Assembly (NCBI RefSeq): GCF_000379965.1
Contig: NZ_KB904332.1
Location: 181,688-245,687 of the forward strand
DNA: 64,000 nucleotides
Source of the DNA: Hoylesella nanceiensis DSM 19126 = JCM 15639
Lineage (GTDB): Bacteria; Bacteroidota; Bacteroidia; Bacteroidales; Bacteroidaceae
Direction: 5' to 3'
Shown here: positions 18,741 through 29,489 of the stretch, piece after piece
How positions within the stretch are numbered: the first letter of the stretch is position 1
Layout of the letters: every line of letters starts with the position of its first letter
Position numbers and translations under genes: made by a program
Notes under the pieces: model-generated
The model's input: the letters and a program-made list of their open reading frames with translations, nothing else
What the model was told of the DNA's origin: nothing
Database searches by the model: none

Positions 18741-18822
18741 AATTACTTTTAGTTTAAAAGTGGAAAGTATTAATAGGGTTGCTCAAAAATATAGAGCTAC
18801 TATATTAACTTTTCAACTATTT

Positions 18823-19203
18823 TTACTTAGTAGCTTTCTTCTTATTAGCAACAGTCTTCTTCTTACCCTTACGAGTACGAGCATTATTCTTCGTACTTTG
18901 ACCACGAACAGGAAGACCATTACGGTGACGAATACCACGATAACAACCAATATCCATCAAACGCTTGATGTTCATTTGGATCTCTGAACGGAGATCACCT
19001 TCTACTTTGAATTCAGCGCCGATAATTTCACGGATTTTAGCTGCTTGATCGTCAGTCCATTCACTAACCTTCAAGTCGCGGCTCACGCCGGCTTTATCCA
19101 ATATCTTTGCTGAACTACTTCGACCAATGCCATAAACATAAGTCAATGCGATTTCGCCACGCTTATTTTGGGGCAAATCTACTCCAACAATTCTTATTGC
19201 CAT
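18823..19203 (-). CDS. rpsM: 30S ribosomal protein S13
   Basis: A 126-residue head protein that contacts the P-site tRNA and 23S rRNA bridge. The sequence shows helix-two-turn-helix regions and the C-terminal tail [19 protein letters not shown], which reaches the P site. It follows rpmJ after a 114-bp gap. Confidence 0.98.
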   Translation of the reverse strand: MAIRIVGVDLPQNKRGEIALTYVYGIGRSSSAKILDKAGVSRDLKVSEWTDDQAAKIREIIGAEFKVEGDLRSEIQMNIKRLMDIGCYRGIRHRNGLPVRGQSTKNNARTRKGKKKTVANKKKATK

Positions 19204-19317
19204 TTGTAATTTTAATAATTAAAACTGATTAAACCTTAACTTTTTATTAGTTGATTTTTTAATTTTAAATCTAATCGCTCGCAAAGATACGATTTTTTAT
19301 TAAAACTTCCAACTAAA

Positions 19318-19434
19318 TTAACCCTGACGTGTTTTAAACTTAGGATTTTTCTTGTTAATTACGAATAAACGACCCTTACGACGTACAATTTTGCAGTCTG
19401 CTGAGCGTTTTTTTAACGATGCTCTTGTCTTCAT
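19318..19434 (-). CDS. rpmJ: 50S ribosomal protein L36, zinc-independent form
   Basis: A 38-residue protein found by translating the minus strand from ATG 19434 to TAA 19318: [14 protein letters not shown], then [20 protein letters not shown], then TRQG. The zinc ribbon of the common form (Cys11, Cys14, Cys27, His33) is broken: position 11 is Ser, 27 is Asn and 33 is Phe, and only Cys14 remains. It lies 9 bp after infA in the usual order. Confidence 0.95.
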   Translation of the reverse strand: MKTRASLKKRSADCKIVRRKGRLFVINKKNPKFKTRQG

Positions 19435-19443
19435 ATTTCTATT

Positions 19444-19662
19444 TTATTTATATCGGAAAACGATACGTCCCTTTGTCAAATCATAAGGACTCATCTCTAC
19501 TTTAACTTTATCTCCTGGTAAAATCTTGATGTAGTGCATACGCATCTTACCTGAGATGTGAGCTGTAATAGGACATCCATTTTCTAATTCTACACGAAAC
19601 ATTGCATTAGATAATGCTTCAACAATTGTTCCGTCTTGTTCTATCGCAGATTGTTTTGCCAT
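19444..19662 (-). CDS. infA: Translation initiation factor IF-1
   Basis: A 72-residue single OB-fold protein that occupies the ribosomal A site during initiation. The sequence is near-universal in form ([20 protein letters not shown]... [21 protein letters not shown]). It starts 2 bp after the map stop, implying tight coupling. Confidence 0.98.
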   Translation of the reverse strand: MAKQSAIEQDGTIVEALSNAMFRVELENGCPITAHISGKMRMHYIKILPGDKVKVEMSPYDLTKGRIVFRYK

Positions 19663-19664
19663 AT

Positions 19665-20465
19665 TTAATGATTTTCTCTTTCTATCTTTTCTATTTCGTC
19701 AAATGAGGATAAAACCTCTGTTTGTCCTTCGTGAATTGCAATTGTATGCTCAAAATGTGCTGATGGTTGTCCATCAAGAGTTATTACTCCCCATTTATCT
19801 GGTAGCAATCCTATCTTTGCATTTCCCAAAGTAAGCATCGGTTCTATAGCAAGTGTTAGACCACTTTTTAATAAAGGCCCTTCTCCTCTATTACCATAAT
19901 TAGTAATTTGTGGACCTTCATGCAATTCTTTTCCTAGTCCATGTCCTGTTAACTCTCGAACAATTCCTAATCCTTTTCTCTCTGAAAACTTTTGAATTGC
20001 ATTTCCAATGTCTTGAAGATGTCCGCCCTCTACAACTGAGTGAATTGCTCTTTTCAAAGCTTCTTTAGTATTTTCAACTAAATACTGCATTCGTGGATGA
20101 ACATCTCCGACTTGGAATGTATAGCAGCTGTCACCACAATAACCATCGAGTGAAAGAGCACAATCAACAGAAATGATATCACCATTCTGTATGATTTCGT
20201 TCTTACTTGGTATTCCATGTGCTACAATTGCATTTCGAGAAGTACAAATTGCTGCGGGGAAAGGTTTGCCAAATGGATTTGGAAAATCTTTTAGTATTGG
20301 AATACCTCCATGATCTCGGATGAAGGTTTCTGCTAAAGTATCTAATTGAAGCGTGCTAATCCCTGGACGAATTATCGTCGCTAATTCAGCAAGTGTTTTG
20401 CTTACTAGCTGACTAGCACGCTTCACTAGCAATATCTCATCTTCGGTTTTTAGAAATATCTCCAT
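19665..20465 (-). CDS. map: Methionine aminopeptidase, type I
   Basis: A 266-residue metalloprotease that removes the initiator methionine. Metal ligands are visible in order: the Asp of [19 protein letters not shown], the second Asp in GDSC, His of [13 protein letters not shown], Glu of LAIEPML and Glu of FEHTIAI. It sits between secY and infA, the usual position in Bacteroidetes. Confidence 0.97.
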   Translation of the reverse strand: MEIFLKTEDEILLVKRASQLVSKTLAELATIIRPGISTLQLDTLAETFIRDHGGIPILKDFPNPFGKPFPAAICTSRNAIVAHGIPSKNEIIQNGDIISVDCALSLDGYCGDSCYTFQVGDVHPRMQYLVENTKEALKRAIHSVVEGGHLQDIGNAIQKFSERKGLGIVRELTGHGLGKELHEGPQITNYGNRGEGPLLKSGLTLAIEPMLTLGNAKIGLLPDKWGVITLDGQPSAHFEHTIAIHEGQTEVLSSFDEIEKIERENH

Positions 20466-20479
20466 TATAGAGATGTATT

Positions 20480-21817
20480 CTAATATGCTGCAAGTCCTGC
20501 GTTACGAGTATGACCTGAATTTAATAGGCCATCATAATGACGCATCATAAGGTGACTTTCTATTTGTTGTAGAGTATCCATTACAACACCTACAAGAATT
20601 AAAAGAGAAGTACCTCCAAAGAATTGTGAGAACGCATTCTGCACATTTACTAATGATGCTAATGCAGGCATAACAGCAATGAAAGCTATAAAGAGTGAAC
20701 CTGGCAAGGTTATTCGAGACATTATCTCCTCAATGTAGTCTGCAGTATCTTTACCGGGCTTGATTCCTGGAATGAAACCGTTGTTACGTTTCATATCTTC
20801 TGCCATCTGTGTTGGATTCAATGTTATTGCTGTATAGAAATATGTAAAAGCAATAATCAAGAATACATAAATACAGTTGTACAATAAGCTGTGGTTATCC
20901 ATCAACGAATGTACGATGCTTGAAGAGTTATCTGATTGGAATCTAACCAACATTAAAGGTATAAACATTAGAGCTTGCGCAAAAATAATAGGCATTACAT
21001 TTGCTGCAAATAACTTCAATGGGATGTATTGTCTAGCACCACCATATTGTTTATTTCCAACAACACGCTTAGCATATTGTACAGGCACCTTACGTGTTCC
21101 TTGTGTTAGTAGGATTGCAGCACATACTACTCCGTAAAGGATAAGTAGTTCTACAATAAACATAACTAGACCACCACCTGTGATTGCTTGGAAACGTGAA
21201 CCAACTTCTTGTGCGAAAGCTTGGGGAAGACGAGCTATAATACCAATCATAATGATAATTGAAACTCCGTTTCCTATACCTTTATCGGTAATTCTTTCTC
21301 CTAGCCACAAGATAAACATACTTCCAGCTGCAAGAATGATTGTTGCTGGAATCATGAAAACCTCCCAAGAAATACCAGAAGCCAATGCTTGGCTTGCCTG
21401 GTATTTGAGGTTAATAAGGTATGACGGTGCTTGGAATAAAAGAATTCCAATAGTAAGCAAACGTGTATACCAATTTATCTTTTTGCGTCCGCTTTCGCCT
21501 TCACGCTGCATCTTTTGGAAATAAGGTACAGCTATGGCTAAGAGTTGCATTACAATAGAAGCTGAGATGTAAGGCATTATACCCAATGCAAAAATAGATG
21601 CATTAGAAAATGCTCCACCAGAGAACATGTCCAACAGTGACATCAAGCCACCGGCTGTCTGTGATTGAAGTTTCTCCAATTGGCCTGGATTTATTCCGGG
21701 AAGAACAACAAACGAGCCAAAGCGATAAATCGCAGTAAATAGAAGGGTGATAAGAATCCTTTGTCTAAGGTCTTCTACCTTCCAACAGTTCTTTAGTGTC
21801 TCAATAAACTTTTTCAT
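20480..21817 (-). CDS. secY: Protein translocase subunit SecY
   Basis: A 445-residue, ten-helix inner-membrane channel for exported and membrane proteins. The N-terminus includes RQRILITLLFTAIYRFGSFV; the plug region GGLMSLLDMFSGGAFSNASIFALGIMPYISAS (here cut to GGALMS-like start) follows. The C-terminal SecY signature GGTSLLILVGVVMDTLQQIE is present. It begins 3 bp after rplO, the normal spc-operon neighbour. Confidence 0.97.
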   Translation of the reverse strand: MKKFIETLKNCWKVEDLRQRILITLLFTAIYRFGSFVVLPGINPGQLEKLQSQTAGGLMSLLDMFSGGAFSNASIFALGIMPYISASIVMQLLAIAVPYFQKMQREGESGRKKINWYTRLLTIGILLFQAPSYLINLKYQASQALASGISWEVFMIPATIILAAGSMFILWLGERITDKGIGNGVSIIIMIGIIARLPQAFAQEVGSRFQAITGGGLVMFIVELLILYGVVCAAILLTQGTRKVPVQYAKRVVGNKQYGGARQYIPLKLFAANVMPIIFAQALMFIPLMLVRFQSDNSSSIVHSLMDNHSLLYNCIYVFLIIAFTYFYTAITLNPTQMAEDMKRNNGFIPGIKPGKDTADYIEEIMSRITLPGSLFIAFIAVMPALASLVNVQNAFSQFFGGTSLLILVGVVMDTLQQIESHLMMRHYDGLLNSGHTRNAGLAAY

Positions 21818-21820
21818 TTC

Positions 21821-22267
21821 TTAGATTATAGTTGTGTTACCACCTACTGCTTTGATAGCTTCTTCTGCAGTTTTAGAAAAAGCATGAGCTTCTACTTCCA
21901 ATTTTGCTTTTAATTCTCCGTTACCTAGGATCTTAACAAGTTTCTTACCATTTGTAAGACCTGCGTCAACTAGTTCTGCTAATCCTACTTTAGTTAGATT
22001 CTTGTTTTCTGCTAGTTCTTGAAGAACAGAAAGGTTTACTGCAAAATATTCTTTGTGATTAATGTTCTTAAATCCACCTTTAGGAATACGACGTTGCAAT
22101 GGCATCTGACCACCTTCGAAACCGATTTTTCTTTTGTAACCAGAACGAGCCTTAGCACCTTTGTGTCCACGTGTAGAAGTACCACCCAAGCCAGATCCTG
22201 GTCCACGACCAAGACGACGACGTGAATGAGTTGACCCTGCAGCAGGTTTCAATGTATTTAATTTCAT
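21821..22267 (-). CDS. rplO: 50S ribosomal protein L15
   Basis: A 148-residue late-assembly protein. The Gly/Arg-rich N-terminus (GSTHSRRRLGRGPGSGLGG) threads into 23S rRNA and the C-terminal globular domain packs at the surface. It lies between rpmD and secY. Confidence 0.97.
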   Translation of the reverse strand: MKLNTLKPAAGSTHSRRRLGRGPGSGLGGTSTRGHKGAKARSGYKRKIGFEGGQMPLQRRIPKGGFKNINHKEYFAVNLSVLQELAENKNLTKVGLAELVDAGLTNGKKLVKILGNGELKAKLEVEAHAFSKTAEEAIKAVGGNTTII

Positions 22268-22288
22268 AATTAATCTAATTTAAATTTA

Positions 22289-22465
22289 TTATTCAACTAC
22301 ACTTACAAGATGATGTACTTTACGAAGCATTCCGCGCATAGAAGGAGTATCTTCGATCTCAACAACTTGAGAGATCTTACGAAGTCCTAATGCAACAAGT
22401 GTAGCTTTTTGGTCTTTTGGATAACCAATTCCACTCTTTATTTGTTTGATTTTAATTGTTGCCAT
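22289..22465 (-). CDS. rpmD: 50S ribosomal protein L30
   Basis: A 58-residue protein found by translating the minus strand from ATG 22465: MATIKIKQIKSGIGYPKDQK, then ATLVALGLRK and so on, ending HHLVSVVE. It matches the bacterial L30 pattern (KSGIG...LGLRK...VxDTPSxRGMxxKVxHLV). It occupies the expected place between rpsE and rplO. Confidence 0.95.
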   Translation of the reverse strand: MATIKIKQIKSGIGYPKDQKATLVALGLRKISQVVEIEDTPSMRGMLRKVHHLVSVVE

Positions 22466-22476
22466 ATATTTACTCC

Positions 22477-22989
22477 TTATCCGTTAAATACTTTTTCCAT
22501 ACTAATTCCACGAACACCTGCAATAGTGTAGGCATCACGAACATTGCTTAATGCTTCAATTGTAGCTTTTACAAGGTTGTGAGGATTTGAAGAACCCTTT
22601 GATTTTGCAAGGATATCCTTTACACCTACGCTATCAAGAACAGCACGCATCGCACCACCTGCAACTAGTCCTGTACCGGCAGCAGCTGGACGTAAGAATA
22701 CCTTAGCACCACTATAACGTGCCTCTACTTCATGAGGAATAGTTCCTTTTAATACAGGGACCTTTACTAAGTTCTTCTTTGCAGCTTCTACTCCTTTAGC
22801 AATAGCAGCAGTTACTTCACCAGCTTTACCTAGTCCGTAACCAATAACTCCATTTCCGTCACCTACTACAACAATTGCTGCAAATGTAAATGTTCTACCA
22901 CCTTTTGTAACTTTTGTTACACGGTTGATTGCAACCAAGCGGTCTTTTAACTCTACGTCGCTATTTATTTTTACTTTATTCATTGCCAT
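22477..22989 (-). CDS. rpsE: 30S ribosomal protein S5
   Basis: A 170-residue protein with the N-terminal double-stranded RNA-binding domain ([20 protein letters not shown]) and the C-terminal S5 domain ([21 protein letters not shown]). It shapes the mRNA entry and fidelity centre. ATG 22989 or the ATG two codons later could be the start. Confidence 0.97.
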   Translation of the reverse strand: MAMNKVKINSDVELKDRLVAINRVTKVTKGGRTFTFAAIVVVGDGNGVIGYGLGKAGEVTAAIAKGVEAAKKNLVKVPVLKGTIPHEVEARYSGAKVFLRPAAAGTGLVAGGAMRAVLDSVGVKDILAKSKGSSNPHNLVKATIEALSNVRDAYTIAGVRGISMEKVFNG

Positions 22990-22995
22990 AATCGT

Positions 22996-23340
22996 TTAGA
23001 AATTAAGACCGCCATTACGTGCAGCATCAGCTAGTTCTTTGATACGTCCATGGTATAAGTAACCATTACGATCAAATACAACAGAAGTGATACCTGCAGC
23101 TTGAGCATTCTTTGCTACTAATTCACCAACTTTTTGTGCTTGCTCTTTCTTTGGCATAGCTTCCATACCAAGAGAAGAGGCAGATGCCAATGTCTTTCCT
23201 GTTAAGTCATTCACAACTTGAGCATAGATTTGCTTGTTAGAACGAAATACGCTTAGACGTGGACGCTCTGCTGTTCCGTTTACATTCTTACGAATACGGA
23301 ATTTTATTTTAATTCGTCTTTCAACTTTCTTTGTTGTCAT
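22996..23340 (-). CDS. rplR: 50S ribosomal protein L18
   Basis: A 114-residue 5S rRNA-binding protein ([38 protein letters not shown]). It lies between rplF and rpsE, 6 bp from the latter. Confidence 0.97.
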   Translation of the reverse strand: MTTKKVERRIKIKFRIRKNVNGTAERPRLSVFRSNKQIYAQVVNDLTGKTLASASSLGMEAMPKKEQAQKVGELVAKNAQAAGITSVVFDRNGYLYHGRIKELADAARNGGLNF

Positions 23341-23357
23341 AAATCCTATAATTTTAA

Positions 23358-23924
23358 TTATTTAGCCGCAGCTGTTTTACCAGACTTTCTGCGAATAACT
23401 TCACCTTGGAATAAAACACCCTTACCTTTATAAGGTTCTGGTTTACGGAAAGAACGAATTTTAGCACAAACAAGTCCTAGTAATTGTTTATCACAAGATT
23501 CTAAGATGATCAATGGGTTTTGATTTCTCTCAGATTTTGTTTCTACCTTAATTTCACTAGGTAACTGAATAAATATAGGGTGGGTATAACCTAAAGAAAA
23601 TTCGATCAAATTTCCTTGGTTTGACACACGATATCCAACACCAACAAGTTCCAATACTTTCTTGTATCCTTCGCTTACACCAACAACCATGTTGTTAACT
23701 AGTGAACGATATAAACCGTGGAAAGCTTGTTTTTGCTTATAGTTTACTGCGCTTTCTTCGTTGATATCCAAGACAACTTGAGCATCTTCTACCTTTACAT
23801 TAATAGAAGAATCAACTTTCTGAGAAAGTTCTCCTTTAGGACCTTTTACAGTAACAACTCCGTTATTAAGAGTTACTGTAACTCCAGCAGGAATGTTAAT
23901 TGGCAATTTTCCTATTCTTGACAT
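23358..23924 (-). CDS. rplF: 50S ribosomal protein L6
   Basis: A 188-residue protein with two related domains and the C-terminal signature [22 protein letters not shown] chose ATG 23924 ([15 protein letters not shown]), the universal L6 opening; the ATG four codons upstream would add MEVN. Confidence 0.96.
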   Translation of the reverse strand: MSRIGKLPINIPAGVTVTLNNGVVTVKGPKGELSQKVDSSINVKVEDAQVVLDINEESAVNYKQKQAFHGLYRSLVNNMVVGVSEGYKKVLELVGVGYRVSNQGNLIEFSLGYTHPIFIQLPSEIKVETKSERNQNPLIILESCDKQLLGLVCAKIRSFRKPEPYKGKGVLFQGEVIRRKSGKTAAAK

Positions 23925-23936
23925 ATTCACCTCCAA

Positions 23937-24332
23937 TTAATATACATAACAAAGAACTTCACCACCGATCTTAAGATCTGCAGCTTCTTTGTTTGTCATC
24001 ACACCTTTAGATGTAGATATAATTGCTATACCTAATCCATTTATTACTCTCGGCATGTTCTTATAACCGGTATACTTACGAAGTCCCGGAGTTGAAACAC
24101 GTTTCAAGCTAGTAATTGCACTCGCTTTGGTTGTAGGGTCGTACTTTAATGCAACCTTTATTAAACCTTGTGGTCCATCTTCTACAAACTTATAGTTCAA
24201 GATGTAACCTTTTTCAAAAAGAATCTTTGTGATTTCTTTTTTCAAATTAGACGCAGGAACTTCAACAACACGATGATGTGCCATGATTGCGTTTCTGAGT
24301 CTTGTCAGATAATCTGCTATTGGATCTGTCAT
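23937..24332 (-). CDS. rpsH: 30S ribosomal protein S8
   Basis: A 131-residue 16S rRNA central-domain binder: MTDPIADYLTRLRNAIMAHH at the start and the signature GIAIISTSKGVMTNKEA near the end. In E. coli S8 represses the spc operon; no such site is evident from reading alone. Confidence 0.97.
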   Translation of the reverse strand: MTDPIADYLTRLRNAIMAHHRVVEVPASNLKKEITKILFEKGYILNYKFVEDGPQGLIKVALKYDPTTKASAITSLKRVSTPGLRKYTGYKNMPRVINGLGIAIISTSKGVMTNKEAADLKIGGEVLCYVY

Positions 24333-24392
24333 ATAAATAATTTTTAATTAATCGGGACTTTCCCGACAATATTAAATACTAAGTTTCGCTTA

Positions 24393-24695
24393 TTACCAAC
24401 TTGCTTTCTTTACTCCAGGAATTAGACCTGCTGAAGCCATTTCACGGAATTGAATACGTGAGATTCCGAATTGACGGATATAGCCTTTAGGACGTCCTGT
24501 GATTTTACAACGGTTGTGTAAACGAATTGGATTTGCATTCTTTGGTAATGATTGCAACTTACGTGCAGCTTCATAAGCTTCAGCAATATCAGTTGCAGTT
24601 GCAATTACTTTTTTTAGTGCAGCTCTCTTTTCAGCATAACGTGCAACTAATTTTGCGCGCTTAACTTCACGAGCTTTCATTGATTCTTTTGCCAT
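24393..24695 (-). CDS. rpsN: 30S ribosomal protein S14, zinc-independent form
   Basis: A 100-residue long-form S14 ([20 protein letters not shown]...). The C-terminus [20 protein letters not shown] keeps one Cys, but the CxxC...CxxC zinc ribbon of the short form is absent. The long form without zinc is common in this phylum. Between rplE and rpsH. Confidence 0.96.
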   Translation of the reverse strand: MAKESMKAREVKRAKLVARYAEKRAALKKVIATATDIAEAYEAARKLQSLPKNANPIRLHNRCKITGRPKGYIRQFGISRIQFREMASAGLIPGVKKASW

Positions 24696-24700
24696 ATCAC

Positions 24701-25255
24701 TTAATCGTTTTTAGCGTTTTTAAATGGAAGGCCAAAAGCTTTCAATAGTGCAAAGCCTTCTTCGTCAGTTGTTGCAGAAGTAACAAATGTTATATTCATA
24801 CCTTGAATACGATCAATAGAATCAATATTAATTTCAGGGAAAATAATTTGTTCCGTGATACCCAAAGTATAATTACCTTTACCATCAAATCTTGTTTCGA
24901 TACCTTTGAAGTCACGGATACGTGGAAGAGCTACACGTACAAGCTTCTCAAGGAACTCATACATACGCTCACGACGTAGAGTTACCATAACACCGATAGG
25001 CATCTTTTTACGCAATTTGAAGTTTGCAATATCTTTCTTTGAGAAAGTTGCAACAGCCTTTTGACCTGTAATGGCTGTTATTTCATTAATTGCAACATCA
25101 ACAATTTTCTTATCTTGAGTAGCATCACCCAAACCTTGATTGATTACTATCTTTTTCAAGACTGGAATCTGCATTGCTGAAGAATAATTAAATTGCTTTT
25201 GCAATGCAGGAGCAATGCTTTCTTTATAGATTTTCTTTAATTGTGCTGTATCCAT
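24701..25255 (-). CDS. rplE: 50S ribosomal protein L5
   Basis: A 184-residue 5S rRNA-binding protein ([37 protein letters not shown]). Its first base overlaps the last base of rplX by one nucleotide, so translation is likely coupled. Confidence 0.97.
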   Translation of the reverse strand: MDTAQLKKIYKESIAPALQKQFNYSSAMQIPVLKKIVINQGLGDATQDKKIVDVAINEITAITGQKAVATFSKKDIANFKLRKKMPIGVMVTLRRERMYEFLEKLVRVALPRIRDFKGIETRFDGKGNYTLGITEQIIFPEINIDSIDRIQGMNITFVTSATTDEEGFALLKAFGLPFKNAKND

Positions 25256-25575
25256 TATTTGATAACCTCCCCTGATTTTTTAGAAACACGTACTTTTGTT
25301 CCATCTTCGTTTTTCTTGATGCCTACACGAGTAGCTTTACCTGTTTTAGGATCAATCAAACTTAAATTTGAGATATGGATTGGTGCTTCTTGTTTTACAA
25401 TTCCTCCTTGAGGATTTTTTGCAGAAGGCTTAGTGCTTTTAGAGACGATACGTATACCTTCAACAAGTGCACGATTTTCATCTACAAAGACTTTTAGCAC
25501 TTTGCCAGTCTTGCCCTTATCTTCACCAGATAGGACAATAACTGTATCGTTTTTCTTAATATGTAACTTACTCAT
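25255..25575 (-). CDS. rplX: 50S ribosomal protein L24
   Basis: A 106-residue assembly-initiator protein with an N-terminal KOW motif ([21 protein letters not shown]). Between rplN and rplE in the usual order. Confidence 0.97.
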   Translation of the reverse strand: MSKLHIKKNDTVIVLSGEDKGKTGKVLKVFVDENRALVEGIRIVSKSTKPSAKNPQGGIVKQEAPIHISNLSLIDPKTGKATRVGIKKNEDGTKVRVSKKSGEVIK

Positions 25576-25595
25576 TACTGTATTATTTTATTTTG

Positions 25596-25961
25596 TTAAA
25601 GAACTTCAGGTGCTAAAGAAACAACTTTCATATTCACAGCACGTAACTCACGAGCTACAGGACCGAAAATACGGCTACCACGAAGTTCACCAGCATTATT
25701 AAGTAATACACAAGCATTATCGTCGAAACGAATATAAGAACCATCAGCACGACGGATTTCTTTCTTTGTTCTTACGATTAAAGCCTTTGATACCGCACCC
25801 TTTTTAACATCACTTGATGGGATAACGTTTTTGACAGCTACGACAATAACGTCTCCAACACTAGCATAACGGCGACGAGTTCCGCCTAAGACACGAATAC
25901 AAAGTGCCTCGCGAGCTCCGCTATTATCACATACTGTAAGTCTTGATTCTGCCTGTATCAT
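25596..25961 (-). CDS. rplN: 50S ribosomal protein L14
   Basis: A 121-residue highly conserved protein ([44 protein letters not shown] at the end). It forms inter-subunit bridges. Confidence 0.98.
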   Translation of the reverse strand: MIQAESRLTVCDNSGAREALCIRVLGGTRRRYASVGDVIVVAVKNVIPSSDVKKGAVSKALIVRTKKEIRRADGSYIRFDDNACVLLNNAGELRGSRIFGPVARELRAVNMKVVSLAPEVL

Positions 25962-25963
25962 AA

Positions 25964-26221
25964 TTACTTAGCTTTTTCTGTTATTTGAACTAGTCTCCAT
26001 CTCTTTGTTTTACTCAAAGGACGGGTTTCCATGATGAGGACTGTATCACCTAGATGTGCCTCATTCTTTTCATCATGCACATGGTATTTCTTTGTTTTTT
26101 GAACAAACTTACCATATATAGGGTGCTTTTCTTTGAACTTAGAAGCGATTACAATGGTCTTTTCCATTTTATCACTTACTACTACACCCTGTCTTACTTT
26201 TCTTAAATTTCTTGTTTCCAT
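25964..26221 (-). CDS. rpsQ: 30S ribosomal protein S17
   Basis: An 85-residue OB-fold protein binding the 5' domain of 16S rRNA ([36 protein letters not shown]). Two bases separate it from rplN. Confidence 0.97.
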   Translation of the reverse strand: METRNLRKVRQGVVVSDKMEKTIVIASKFKEKHPIYGKFVQKTKKYHVHDEKNEAHLGDTVLIMETRPLSKTKRWRLVQITEKAK

Positions 26222-26233
26222 CTGAACTGTTCG

Positions 26234-26428
26234 TTATTTATTAAGTTCTCTTTGATGAAGTTCTGTTTTCATACGTGCAATATCACGACGAGTAGCCTTA
26301 ATCTGTGATGGATTAGCAAGTGGAGAAACAGCATGATTGAGTTTCAATTGATGCAATTGAGCTTCTGTTGATTCTATTTTCTCTACCAACGCATTGTTGT
26401 CGAGTTCTCTTACTTCTTTAATCTTCAT
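26234..26428 (-). CDS. rpmC: 50S ribosomal protein L29
   Basis: A 64-residue two-helix protein at the tunnel exit (MKIKEVRELDNNALVEKI; LKLNHAVSPLANPSQIKATRRDIARMKT shortened). It lies 3 bp after rplP. Confidence 0.96.
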   Translation of the reverse strand: MKIKEVRELDNNALVEKIESTEAQLHQLKLNHAVSPLANPSQIKATRRDIARMKTELHQRELNK

Positions 26429-26431
26429 AGT

Positions 26432-26860
26432 TTAAGCGTTTTTATCGAAATCACGTCTAACAATAAACTTTGTCTTTACAGGTAACTTTTGAGCTGCTAA
26501 GCGAAGTGCTTCCTTAGCAATATCAAAACTAACACCTTCTACTTCAAAGAGGATACGTCCTGGAGTTACAGGTGCTACCCATCCTGCGGGATCACCTTTA
26601 CCTTTACCCATACGTACGTCTGCAGGCTTACGTGTTATTGGTTTATCTGGGAATATTCTAATCCAGACTTGTCCCTCACGCTGCATATAACGATTCACTG
26701 CTACACGAGCGGCCTCTATTTGTCGGCTATCAATCCATTTAGCTTCAAGTGTCTTGATTCCAAATGAGCCAAAAGCCAACTGTGTTCCTCGATGTGCGTT
26801 TCCTTTATTTCCACGTCCATCTTGAGGTCTTCTATATTTTACTCTTTTAGGCTGTAACAT
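26432..26860 (-). CDS. rplP: 50S ribosomal protein L16
   Basis: A 142-residue protein near the A-site ([16 protein letters not shown]; the signature [20 protein letters not shown]). It starts 14 bp after rpsC. Confidence 0.97.
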   Translation of the reverse strand: MLQPKRVKYRRPQDGRGNKGNAHRGTQLAFGSFGIKTLEAKWIDSRQIEAARVAVNRYMQREGQVWIRIFPDKPITRKPADVRMGKGKGDPAGWVAPVTPGRILFEVEGVSFDIAKEALRLAAQKLPVKTKFIVRRDFDKNA

Positions 26861-26874
26861 GTTTAAAATTACTT

Positions 26875-27606
26875 TTAACGATTATTGTTTCTCTTACGAT
26901 TACCGCCACGACGATCTGAACGACCATTCGAACGAGAACCATTTTGTTTGTCTTGAGTAAAGTTAGGAGTCAAATCACGTTCTCCATAAACTTCTCCACG
27001 ACAAATCCATACTTTAATTCCTAGAAGTCCAACTTTTGTTAGAGCTTCTGCTTGGCAATAATCTATATCAGCACGGAAAGTATGTAAAGGAGTACGACCT
27101 TCCTTGTACATTTCTTTTCTTGCCATTTCTGCTCCATTCAAACGTCCAGAGATCTGAACTTTAATACCTTCTGCACCAGCACGCATTGTACTTTGAATAG
27201 CCATCTTAATTGCACGACGATAAGAAATCTTACCTTCTACTTGTCTTGCGATATTGTTTGCTACAATATTTGCATCAAGCTCTGGCTTCTTTACTTCGAA
27301 GATATTAATTTGAATATCTTTTTTGTAGAGTTTCTTTAACTCTTCCTTCAATTTATCAACATCCTGTCCGCCTTTACCTATAACGATACCTGGGCGAGCT
27401 GTACAAATTGTGATGGTAACAAGTTTCAATGTTCTTTCAATAACAATCTTTGAAACGCTAGCTTTAGCCAAACGTTCGTTTAGATAGTTACGAATTTTTT
27501 GATCTTCAACTAGGTTTTCACCAAAGTTCTTACCACCAAACCAATTCGAATCCCAACCACGAATAATACCTAGTCGGTTACTTATCGGATTTACTTTCTG
27601 TCCCAT
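26875..27606 (-). CDS. rpsC: 30S ribosomal protein S3
   Basis: A 243-residue protein of the mRNA entry tunnel. A KH domain ([20 protein letters not shown]) is followed by the S3 C-terminal domain ([20 protein letters not shown]). The last 25 residues are an Asn/Arg/Gly-rich low-complexity tail ([20 protein letters not shown]), longer than in E. coli. Confidence 0.97.
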   Translation of the reverse strand: MGQKVNPISNRLGIIRGWDSNWFGGKNFGENLVEDQKIRNYLNERLAKASVSKIVIERTLKLVTITICTARPGIVIGKGGQDVDKLKEELKKLYKKDIQINIFEVKKPELDANIVANNIARQVEGKISYRRAIKMAIQSTMRAGAEGIKVQISGRLNGAEMARKEMYKEGRTPLHTFRADIDYCQAEALTKVGLLGIKVWICRGEVYGERDLTPNFTQDKQNGSRSNGRSDRRGGNRKRNNNR

Positions 27607-27615
27607 TCTACCTAA

Positions 27616-28020
27616 TTATATTTCGTTATTAGTTTTGGTATCAACAAACAAAGTAACGTGATTACTACGTTTACGTATACGATAACCGCGTCCTTGTGGA
27701 GCTGGTCTCATACGCTTCATTGTTACGCCTTCGTCTACAAACACTTTTGAGATATATAATTCTCCGTCTTCAGCCTTACGGTCATTTTTCACCTCCCAGT
27801 TTGCAATAGCTGAGCGCAGTAGTTTCTCAACATCTGCAGCGGCTTGTTTCTTAGAGAATCTCAAAACTCCCAAAGCTCTATTAACCTCCATTCCACGAAC
27901 CATGTCTACTACATAGCGCATTTTACGTGGAGAAGAAGGAACGCCTTTGAGCTTCGCAAAGTACAAACTTTTTAGGGCCTCTTTTCTTTTCTCAGCCGCT
28001 ATATGTTTTCTTTTTCCCAT
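27616..28020 (-). CDS. rplV: 50S ribosomal protein L22
   Basis: A 134-residue protein lining the exit tunnel ([20 protein letters not shown]; the tunnel loop [20 protein letters not shown]). Between rpsS and rpsC. Confidence 0.97.
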   Translation of the reverse strand: MGKRKHIAAEKRKEALKSLYFAKLKGVPSSPRKMRYVVDMVRGMEVNRALGVLRFSKKQAAADVEKLLRSAIANWEVKNDRKAEDGELYISKVFVDEGVTMKRMRPAPQGRGYRIRKRSNHVTLFVDTKTNNEI

Positions 28021-28055
28021 TATTATTCCTAAATTTAAAATGGTTTTAAACCTGA

Positions 28056-28322
28056 TTACTTGCGATTACCAGAGTGACCACCAAAGCGACGAGTTGGAGA
28101 AAATTCTCCAAGCTTATGGCCTACCATGTTTTCGGTAATGTAAACAGGGATAAATTTGTTTCCGTTATGAACTGCAACTGTATGTCCCACGAAGTCTGGA
28201 GAGATCACAGATGCTCTAGCCCAAGTTTTTACTACATTTTTCTTACCACTCTCGTTCATTGCAAGAATTTTCTTCTCGAGTGATACGTTAATGTAAGGAC
28301 CTTTTTTTAATGAACGACTCAT
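28056..28322 (-). CDS. rpsS: 30S ribosomal protein S19
   Basis: An 88-residue head protein ([20 protein letters not shown]; the end [16 protein letters not shown]). It follows rplB after 20 bp. Confidence 0.98.
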   Translation of the reverse strand: MSRSLKKGPYINVSLEKKILAMNESGKKNVVKTWARASVISPDFVGHTVAVHNGNKFIPVYITENMVGHKLGEFSPTRRFGGHSGNRK

Positions 28323-28342
28323 AAATTTACTAGTTTACGTAA

Positions 28343-29167
28343 TTACTTTTTAGCTCTTTCAATAATATACTTATTTGAAAGTTTCTTAGGTGCACGAGTC
28401 TTAAGACCCTTAGCATATAACCCCTTGCGTGAACGTGGGTGTCCTCCACTTTGGCGACCTTCACCACCACCCATTGGGTGATCAACAGGGTTCATAACTA
28501 CACCACGGTTGTGTGGGCGTCTTCCCAACCAGCGAGAACGACCAGCTTTTCCTGATTGTTCCAAAGCGTGATCAGAGTTACCTACGCTACCAATAGTAGC
28601 CTTGCACACTGAAAGAATCTTACGAGTTTCACCTGAAGGAAGTTTGATAACACAATAGCTACCTTCACGAGAAGTTAACTGAGCAAAATTACCAGCCGAA
28701 CGAACGAGTAAAGCACCTTGACCTGGACGCAATTCAATGTTATGAATCACAGTACCAACAGGAATATTTGCTAAAGGAAGTGTATTTCCGATTTCAGGAG
28801 CAGCATCAGCACCTGACATCAAAGTTGTTCCCACTTGCAAACCATTAGGAGCAATAATGTAACGTTTTTCACCATCAGCATAGTATAACAAAGCGATACG
28901 AGCCGAACGGTTTGGATCGTACTCGATTGTTTTTACTACAGCTGGAACACCATCTTTCTCACGCTTGAAGTCGATTAAACGGAACTTTCTCTTATGACCA
29001 CCTCCAATATAACGGACTGTCATCTTACCAGTGTTATTTCTACCACCAGTTGCACGTTTACCGTAAACGAGAGACTTCTCTGGCACGGATGCAGTAATAT
29101 CCTCGAACGTGCCAATAATCTTGTGTCTTTGTCCCGGAGTTACCGGTTTAAATTTACGTACTGCCAT
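28343..29167 (-). CDS. rplB: 50S ribosomal protein L2
   Basis: A 274-residue core protein near the peptidyl-transferase centre ([13 protein letters not shown]; the conserved [20 protein letters not shown], whose His is the essential one). It follows rplW after 8 bp. Confidence 0.98.
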   Translation of the reverse strand: MAVRKFKPVTPGQRHKIIGTFEDITASVPEKSLVYGKRATGGRNNTGKMTVRYIGGGHKRKFRLIDFKREKDGVPAVVKTIEYDPNRSARIALLYYADGEKRYIIAPNGLQVGTTLMSGADAAPEIGNTLPLANIPVGTVIHNIELRPGQGALLVRSAGNFAQLTSREGSYCVIKLPSGETRKILSVCKATIGSVGNSDHALEQSGKAGRSRWLGRRPHNRGVVMNPVDHPMGGGEGRQSGGHPRSRKGLYAKGLKTRAPKKLSNKYIIERAKK

Positions 29168-29175
29168 TTTCTATT

Positions 29176-29469
29176 TTAAATATTGCTATAAAAATCAATT
29201 GTTTCGCCTTCTTTTAAAGTCACAACAGCTTTCTTAAACGCGTTACGTTGTCCACGAATAAGACCAGCCTTTGTATAGCGACTTGAACGCTTACCTGCAT
29301 AACGTGCAGTATTCACGTCTACCACAGTAACATTATAGAGACCCTCAACCTCTTTCTTAATTTGGAGTTTATTAGCCTCAGGACGAACAATAAAACCGTA
29401 ACGATTTTCTTGTTTCTCTGTGATTTTGGTCATCTTTTCAGTAACCAAAGGTTTTATAATAAATGCCAT
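29176..29469 (-). CDS. rplW: 50S ribosomal protein L23
   Basis: A 97-residue exit-site protein that docks trigger factor and SRP (IIKPLVTEKMTKITEKQ; KKEVEGLYNVTVVDVNTARYAGK in part). Between rplD and rplB. Confidence 0.97.
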   Translation of the reverse strand: MAFIIKPLVTEKMTKITEKQENRYGFIVRPEANKLQIKKEVEGLYNVTVVDVNTARYAGKRSSRYTKAGLIRGQRNAFKKAVVTLKEGETIDFYSNI

Positions 29470-29489
29470 ATATCAATAATCTCCTATTA

